Shown in pieces: positions 57,721 to 64,000 of a stretch of DNA of 64,000 nt (positions are counted from its first letter, which is position 1; each line of letters starts with the position of its first letter). The stretch is from contig CM073323.1 of the NCBI GenBank assembly GCA_037043015.1, positions 9,979,758-10,043,757 on the forward strand. Direction: 5' to 3'. The translations under genes were made by a program, and so were the position numbers. The stretch is from Bryum argenteum (lineage: Eukaryota; Streptophyta; Bryopsida; Bryales; Bryaceae). The notes under the pieces were generated by a model. The model ran no database searches. It saw only the letters and a program-made list of their open reading frames with translations, and was not told where the DNA came from.

Positions 57721-58600
57721 TCCTCCATTTGTGCCCTAACGTTCCGCACAACGTTCACAAAATAGGCTAATTTTCACAGCTTTACTACCAAACCTCCTGC
57801 CCAGCTACCAGCCCTTTGATAATTTCGGCTGCCTAGCTGCCCGAATTTGTAGTTTTACGAATTGGCATGGGAACGTGTAGTGAACAGCGCTCCCCGGCCG
57901 AGGTGACGAGAGCACATTAGGTTGTAGAAAGTTGCCCACCTTCGCACCAACATTACCTATCTACATCTGCATCTCGCGATGCAGCGAGATCACAACTGTT
58001 GAAGTAGCACCACCTAAGCCCCTCGAGGGGGGCTGTAGCTGCAGAGGAGCTCCCAAAATGGAGAGAAGATCGCATTTACTGTTAATTTAAAAAACGGATC
58101 TCGTATCTCGCTCCTAGCGTGAAGCCTTCATTTTTTGCCGCCGTTCCACGTTCACTTTCCCTCGCTCTGCATTCCTGCAAACAGTCTGCGCTTCCGCTCT
58201 CTCTTTCAGCCGCCACTTCACGTCCCTGCAATGCGTTTTCTCTCTCTCTTTCAACTGCCACTTCAGTGTTCATAGCTTGCATTGGGTTGCTCAACAGTCA
58301 ACACTTAGCTTGTTGCCTTGTTCGCATGTTAAAAAATTGACTATGAAATTATGTGCCGCCGGTTATCCTCCGATTTGGCCATCTTCAATTCAAAATGCGC
58401 AATTTCTTGTGCAGCGTGCAATGCCTTGGTGCACATCTCTGTACTTAACCTGGCCCCTCACAGCTAAATCCATTGCCTCATTTGCTCCTGTTGGCGATTG
58501 ATTTCTTGTGCATTCCGAGACCTTGTTTTCTTCAGAGCTTTGAAGAGATTTAAGAGCGATTGTATTAGGGTTTTTCGTGGGGGTGCTGGGTGTTGGAGTG

Positions 58601-58975
58601 ATGGCTCCGCGGCCTTTGAGTCTTCCAGCAAGGATGAAGGTGAAATTTTTCGGGAGCACTAGAAAGAGTTTTGGGGTCGGGAAATATTTGGTGGAGTCTC
58701 CTCGGTTTGGTTTGGATGGTTTGTTGCAGGACGATGTCACTCACATTTCGGAGACGCGCTTGGAGGGATCGATGTCCTCGCCTGCAGCGCCGGATTACTC
58801 CACGGCCACGGTGACCTCGCCGATCACACCCCCTGCTCTTCTGAGATCAAAGAAGAGGAGGACCACAAGCTCTGTGAGTGTCGTTGTGCCGGCAAAGAGG
58901 ATGAGAGTTGTGGAGAATGGCGCAAGTGCTGCGACCCGGCGCTGGCAGGAAGTGTGGGCCGCCAAATACACCTAG
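58601..58975 (+). CDS. Hypothetical protein, 124 aa
   Basis: ATG at 58601 opens 124 codons of GC-richer sequence than the surroundings. The product is basic and Ser/Thr/Pro-rich, with SPITPPALLRSKKRRTTSS and PAKRMRVVE, which could serve as nuclear localisation signals. A donor-like CGGGTAAGC lies just after the stop (about 59000), and the leader upstream is pyrimidine-rich with a repeated 'tctctctttcag..gccacttca' (58197 and 58242). No family recognised. It may be a real small gene, the first exon of a longer one, or a gene fragment. Confidence 0.4.
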   Translation: MAPRPLSLPARMKVKFFGSTRKSFGVGKYLVESPRFGLDGLLQDDVTHISETRLEGSMSSPAAPDYSTATVTSPITPPALLRSKKRRTTSSVSVVVPAKRMRVVENGASAATRRWQEVWAAKYT

Positions 58976-59112
58976 GCAGAGGGGGTATTTGACAATGCGG
59001 GTAAGCTCATTACTTCTTTACAGAATTACTCCTAGATGTCAACTCGCTTTGCATGCGACACGGAGCATATTCGTTTGAGTACTTCATCGCTTCACTTTGC
59101 ATTGCCACATGC

Positions 59113-59548
59113 TTAACCCTTAAGCGCCCACGGTGTCGTTTTTCGACATTTTGGATGTGAGGCTCCTTCTTTGGTGCACAACCCCGCTTTCATCCCATCG
59201 ATTTTTCATCCGCCATTTTTTTTGCTCAACTCCTCGGTGGGTTTACTCTACTCCCTCCTTGGATAAATAGTAAAAACCTTGATCCTCAATTTGTGAGAGT
59301 GGGCGAAAGATATTTTTCATGAAAGTTTTGGTGGTGTGATCTTTACCCCTTTTTTGCATGGATCTTGAAATCCATACCTCCAAATGGCATGCAACTTGGT
59401 GGTCATACTAATTGCCATGCTCCAAAGAAGATCCTACGGTTGGATTTTCCATTTTCATCTTTTATTTGTTTTTACGCAGTTTTGAAAAAATCAGCATTAT
59501 TACCAATTGTTAGGAGCTTTACCCCCCCCTTGGGCGTTTAGGGGTTAA
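59113..59548. mobile_element. TTAA-flanked MITE, 436 bp
   Basis: Left end TTAACCCTTAAGCGCCCACG; right end read inward TTAACCCCTAAACGCCCAAG, three mismatches in 20. The interior has 'gatcctacggttgga', as in the 54983 element. Confidence 0.68.
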
Positions 59549-60249
59549 AATTGTTGGTGTTACAAACTTGAACTTAAACTTGAATATATTCATGTGGAAG
59601 GTGTTCTGTTGGATTGTATGGGTGGGATCGGAGAGATATATGTTTGAGTATGACCGTTGAAACTGAATTCTATTAAAAACTCTTGAGAGTTATATTGCAG
59701 CTGAGCCAGGGTATGCAAAGATGTCATTCTGAATGATTGAGTCGAACTACTAGTAACTATGCTTCATGTGCTTTTACGAAACTCGCTGGTGTATTATATC
59801 GAGAATACACTGAAGATAATAGTTAGTGTTGCCGCATTATTAGGCTAAAAGATCAAAAGTAGGCTAAAGGTCAAGACTCTGCGTGTTTAGAAGGAGTAAA
59901 GGAACTTTTCCGGCCAGTCTGACAAAGTCGAGCTGAACGCATGTAGAGATCTCATCAGTGGAGGCAAAGCAAAGCAATGCGATAGTTCAGCCTTCGATTA
60001 CGATCTGTTAGTTCATGGAGAAGCATCAAATGGTAGCTAGCACTTTCTACACGATATCCTCATCTTCATCTGATTGATATGAATTTAAAGAATCCAGGAG
60101 CTAGGACCGATTTCGATTGGAGTGTGCGCGAGGTCACAAAGTAAGTGGTCAGATTGTAATGTCTGTCTGTACTACCAAGAGAGAGTTAAAAGATGTGAGT
60201 GATGGTTGGAAGATGTAGATTTCTTACAGTGCTGCATGATATAGACTGT
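59549..60249. other. Intergenic, nothing recognised
   Basis: No gene-like frame. Confidence 0.45.
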
Positions 60250-62988
60250 TACTGTTGTTTTCGCCACAGGACGGAAAGGAACACAATTGGATCGCCATGC
60301 ATGTTGTTGTTGACCTTGCTGACCATATCCCATACTCTGTTCACAGAAGCGCCCGTTTGTACGCCAGACTCACATTTCACACATGCACCAGGAGATATGC
60401 TTGTTGTGGGATATGTTATTGTTTCAACATTGTGGGGCTGTCTTGGGATGCACGTAACATCGTAGGGGTGTTGTGCACCACCTGCACAACTCTGGATGGC
60501 CGGAGGAAGGTGATGGTGCCCAAAGATGATAACTTGCAGAAGCATGAGGGGAAGAGGGCCTGTCAGCAAGAAGGTGTTCCTTTGCCTCGGATGAAGGTGG
60601 GGATTCCTACACCAAGCTTGACTGCAAGCATGCAAAGAACACAAAGCTGTGGGCGGGGCGGAAGCAGGCTGGCTCTGTGGTGGAGCAGCTATCCAAAAGT
60701 GTCCTTACGGAAAATAAACGAAAGGGAGTACAACTTGCCTCTCTCTTTCAAATTTTGAGTAATGGTCGTCCTATGGTGGATTAGGAGAGGTGTCATGCAT
60801 TGTTTGAACATCTAAGGGTGAAGAATATGTCTAAGAAGCATTGGAGTGAGTCAATGGGATGGGATATCAGTGACCATATGCACATGAGTGTCCTAAAGGC
60901 TCTGAAACTAGTTGTGCAAGGTGCTGATGTCTTTGCAATTTCAGCAGATGAAGTCACGGCGATTGATAATTTGGCCTGGTGTGGTGTGCATGTCTATGTT
61001 GTGAGCAACTGGGAGAGGGTGCCGCATCTGCTGCACATGTCTTGTGTTTCGGAGGACGGCAGCTCCGATCACCTAACACAAGTGATTCTCAATGCCCTTC
61101 TCGATGAAGGTGGCTTGACCCGAGAGGAAGTGGCGTTGAAGCTGGTGTCCTTCGGCGCTGACGGTGTGAGTACATTCTAGAGCACTCACTCAGGAGTCAC
61201 TGCTCAGTTGAAGCGCATAGCACCCTTCATGCTCGGAATCCATTGCACTTCCTATAGAATCAACTTGGCTGTCCAAACATTGTCTAACTTTCCTATGATC
61301 TCTCGTTTGGAAGGCATATTGGCATCTATCTACACTTACTTCTGCAGGAGCAACAGTAGCATTTTGAGCTCCAAATGCTCGCTAGCCTCATGGAAACTAA
61401 GGGAAACAAGATGTTGAGGAATGTGACCATGCGTTGGATCTCAATGCGAAGCCCAGCTATTCGTGTATTTGATGCGTACAAGACCCTAGTAATGAAGATG
61501 GGGTCATGGGGTTAGACATGACAACACCATTTGGAAAAAAAGCTTGTGCCACAGCCAATTATAATTTCGAGACCCTAGTTGATGTGGAGGTCCTCCTATC
61601 TGTGTCAATAGTGCAACCATTGTTCTCATGTGTTCATCTCCTTTGCAAGTTCTCACAATCCCGAGACGTGTTCATCTGTGATTTCTTAGAAGCTGTGAAG
61701 GTGGCGTAGGGTGAGCTTGCAGCAAAATGTATTGAGCCACAAACAGCCTTTGGAAAGCATGACTTTAGGGAGTACCACGACTTGCTTGCCTTACAACACA
61801 AGGCGATTCCAATGGCGTGGAAGGAGCTCTCCGGGGATAGTGGAATCAAGTACCTGTACTTTGATTTTGGGACCACAAATGTCTTTGCAAGGTGCCACAA
61901 CAAGAGCATTGGTGAGCTCGAGTTTGTCACTGAGGAACAACTTCATCGTTGCCAGCTGAATGTCGAACGGCAAATTTCAGGTTTGTTTCTTTATTCCCTA
62001 TTGTTTCCCCATTCTTCTTTTGTTTGTTTGTTTTATGGTCAGCCTGCCAATTTCCGACCGCCTTCCTAAAATCGACCTCTATAAGCCCATATTAAACCGA
62101 GCATCCTACTACCCAAAGTCGACCTCATTAACAACTTGCCTCTTACACAAATGCCAGGTGCTTTCCTCCCTTTGGGTGGTTCTTGTCCACATGTGGGTTG
62201 GTGTGTGATGGACATTAAGGAATGAAAAGCACGGTTTAATGCCCACCTATGCCCCATTATAAGAGTCTACTTGTCTCCCACTTTGGAAATTTATAATAAA
62301 TGGAGAATTATTAAGAAAATAGTTATTCAACTTGGTCTAATTTTCTACTGTATTTGCTAATCTAAGGAAAAAAGTTCATGTTCTAATTTTATGAAGAACT
62401 ACAAGAACCCCTTAAAAGCTCGGGAATAGGCAGGTTGACCTTAATGCTTGATGATGTTTGAAGCATGCTTGCATGCCTTAGAAGCCATCTGTGTAATCCT
62501 CAATGACGTCGGTAGGCCTATCAACCACAATCGAAAAAATTGAAACATTAGTTAACTCTTGGAGAACTCTGTTGAATTAGCCGCGACAATAAGAGCACAT
62601 GTCTACAAGTCTATTCGATATAATCTTTGAACTCAAAGCTTTGTCTCATAGCTTCCGAGCTCAGCACGAGATCGATCAAGTGTGGAAAGTACGAGAATAG
62701 GGTGCCTGCACACATGAGTAACATTGAAGTTGCGACAATCAGAGCACCTAGCCTATCCGATGTAATCTGAGCGTGAACTCAAACGACACATGATAATGTG
62801 TTTCTTTTCCTCCTAACATTCCATCATACTCGATTGATCGCAGTGATGATTTGAACAAAATTAAGCAGCCTCAAACATTTCAGTCGTTTCAAAAACATGA
62901 GTAAGATTGCTCACTCGTTAGAATATGAACGTCTATGGGAAAAGATCAGCATCATATATCCTTAGTATCCATTCAGCTATTTATTCAG

Positions 62989-63091
62989 ATGCCGAGGATA
63001 TATGATGCCATCTATGCACCGTTTGGCATATTTCCGATTGTGTGTGCAGATCCCTAATGCCGAGGATATATGATGCCATCTATGCACCGTT
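62989..63091. repeat. 35-bp direct repeat pair
   Basis: 'atgccgaggatatatgatgc' begins identical 35-bp copies at 62989 and 63057, spaced 68 bp. The inverted word 'gcatcatatatcct' also occurs at 62949 and, in the hAT coding block, at 63948. Confidence 0.9.
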
Positions 63092-63149
63092 CAGAACATA
63101 ACGTTAGATTGCTACCAATCGTTTCGAAGTTTGGACTGCAATCTCACAG

Positions 63150-63405
63150 CGTTTTAGAACCTTCTATGATTGGTGAACCAACAAATCCTTTTGCAACTCC
63201 TTTAGAAATACTACCGGTATGGTATTTTTTTTCCAATTTTTCGAATACTTTGTATAGTTCCAAGCAAATTATTAGGTGTTCTTTTAATGGGTACCCGCAG
63301 GATTATCAACGGTTTCTTTTTTAGAAAGTGTAAATAGATTTCAAAATCCTTTTCGTCGTCCAGTAGCAACAACAATTTTTTTAATTGGCACTGCAGTATC
63401 TGTAA
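63150..63405 (+). pseudogene. petD: Nuclear copy of plastid petD (cytochrome b6/f subunit IV) 3' part
   Basis: The frame at about 63151-63225 reads [20 protein letters not shown] followed by LPVWYFF, the plastid subunit IV sequence with one likely change (Val where Glu is usual). After that the reading frame is lost by small indels, but petD-like pieces continue (a nucleotide run corresponding to the ...[18 protein letters not shown] region near 63325-63380, out of frame). The piece is about 250 bp, lacks the 5' part, and sits in the DNA inserted into the hAT gene: a NUPT. Confidence 0.85.
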
Positions 63406-63445
63406 CAAGTTTCGATTCTGGTAGCATCAGACTTCTGCAACTTAA

Positions 63446-63669
63446 GGTAGGAGTGGCTAAAACCGTCCAGCCCCAAAAACCGTCCGAATTTCAGCTTTGC
63501 ATACTTGGAATAGTGGTGCAAAATATTAATTATTTTTCGATAGTATGCAAAGCTAGTGCAAATCCATCTAAAAAAAAAAGACATTTTTTGAGTAATCCTA
63601 TAATTTCCTATGAATATTTGAACCCTGCTGTGCGGTTTTTGGGGCTGGACGGTTTTAGCCACTCCTACC
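63446..63669. mobile_element. MITE with perfect 37-bp inverted repeats, TTAA flanks
   Basis: Ends are GGTAGGAGTGGCTAAAACC continuing identically for 37 bp in both directions, bordered on each side by TTAA (63442-63445 and 63670-63673). A second inner inverted pair 'agctttgcatact' / 'agtatgcaaagct' lies at about 63493 and 63541. Total 224 bp, non-coding. The end sequence differs from the TTAACCC family. Confidence 0.9.
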
Positions 63670-64000
63670 TTAACTGCAAGCAGCCACGCATTGGTGAAAG
63701 GGCATCTCCATGCGAGCATGTCAACCATGCACTAATTGCCCCTATCATTCTCATGAATTGCTTGTCATTCTTATGCTTGGATCTGAAACTGGGGTTTTCA
63801 CTCTTGTAACAATTTCTGTCAACGGTTTAATTTCTGTCAATGGTACTAAAGAATACCGTAGATGTTTGGTGTGGAGAGGTTGCCCAGGCTCTTTCCGATG
63901 AGCTCGATTGGAGGTTTCCCCATCAGGAGGTGTTGGATGCTTTCGGCATCATATATCCTCAATATGGGATGCAGGAAGGGGCAGACGAGAGCTTCCAGAA

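Larger units (their letters stand above)
60250..64000 (+). pseudogene. hAT-type transposase (DUF4371-like), broken and split, runs off the edge
   Basis: The first block (60250-61985) has a zinc-finger-like N-terminal zone (KHEGKRACQQEGVP, then CKHAKNTKLWAGRKQAG after a frameshift near 60610), a stop at about 60781, then HWSESMGWDISDHMH, ISADEVTAIDNLAWCGVHVY, NWERVPHLLHMS, GGLTREEVALKLVSFGADGV, another stop near 61178, MLGIHCTSYRINLAVQTL and, after more stops and shifts, DFREYHDLLALQHKAIPMAW and LYFDFGTTNVFARC. After about 1.9 kb of unrelated DNA the same protein appears to resume at 63873 with ALSDELDWRFPHQEVLDAF and GIIYPQYGMQEGADESFQ, still open at the window end. These blocks match DUF4371/hAT-dimerisation proteins of plants. 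At least four lesions make it non-functional. Confidence 0.8.

Noticed and set aside
2974..59548. TTAGGGG/CCCCTAA words as interstitial telomere repeats (TTTAGGG)
   Set aside because: They occur once per element end, in inverted pairs, never as tandem arrays.

Overview
The window is nuclear DNA of a land plant, most likely a non-flowering one (a bryophyte such as a moss is my best guess, at low confidence). The reasons are intron-rich genes with short introns (about 70-150 nt, one of about 1.1 kb), plant-specific gene families (ELF3, RUS/DUF647, a TIR-NB-LRR immune receptor, a plant VTI1 SNARE), a nuclear-inserted plastid petD fragment, and AT-rich intergenic DNA full of small transposons. 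No bacterial operon structure, rRNA, tRNA gene or CRISPR array is visible.

Five intact protein-coding genes can be built exon by exon with consistent splice phases. On the minus strand at 12760-21201 lies a very large TIR-NB-LRR gene: 4 coding exons, about 2397 aa, an N-terminal membrane segment, and 32 full plus one partial copies of a 47-residue double LRR. On the plus strand at 23632-26432 is a ROOT UV-B SENSITIVE family gene closest to RUS3 (15 exons, 429 aa). Convergent to it at 27456-29568 is a VTI1-type Qb-SNARE (5 exons, 218 aa). On the plus strand at 40390-43337 is an EARLY FLOWERING 3 (ELF3) homologue (3 coding exons, 772 aa). On the minus strand at 49325-52000 is a glutathione S-transferase-fold protein with an SHFCEKARWAL active-site block (8 exons, 275 aa). 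A short unrecognised reading frame lies at 58601-58975.

The rest is mostly mobile DNA. There is a broken PIF/Harbinger transposase (194-1664), a decayed LTR-retrotransposon gag (about 3240-3960), a broken hAT transposase (60250 to the right edge, split by about 1.9 kb of inserted DNA that includes the petD fragment and a MITE with perfect 37-bp ends), a probable LINE 3' relic (about 44700-46060), a family of tRNA-derived SINEs with TCTA-type tails in at least seven places, and foldback elements. The most distinctive set is about nine small elements delimited by TTAA followed by a CCC-starting inverted repeat (TTAACCCTTAAACGCCC type). That end structure is what piggyBac-type elements leave, a group seldom reported from land plants.

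The genes are not a functional cluster: immunity, light/B6-related RUS, vesicle fusion, circadian clock and redox genes sit side by side. Several carry locally triplicated sequence nearby: inside GST intron 2, just upstream of VTI1, between the TNL and RUS3, and the LRR array itself. Local tandem duplication therefore looks like the main mode of change here besides transposition.
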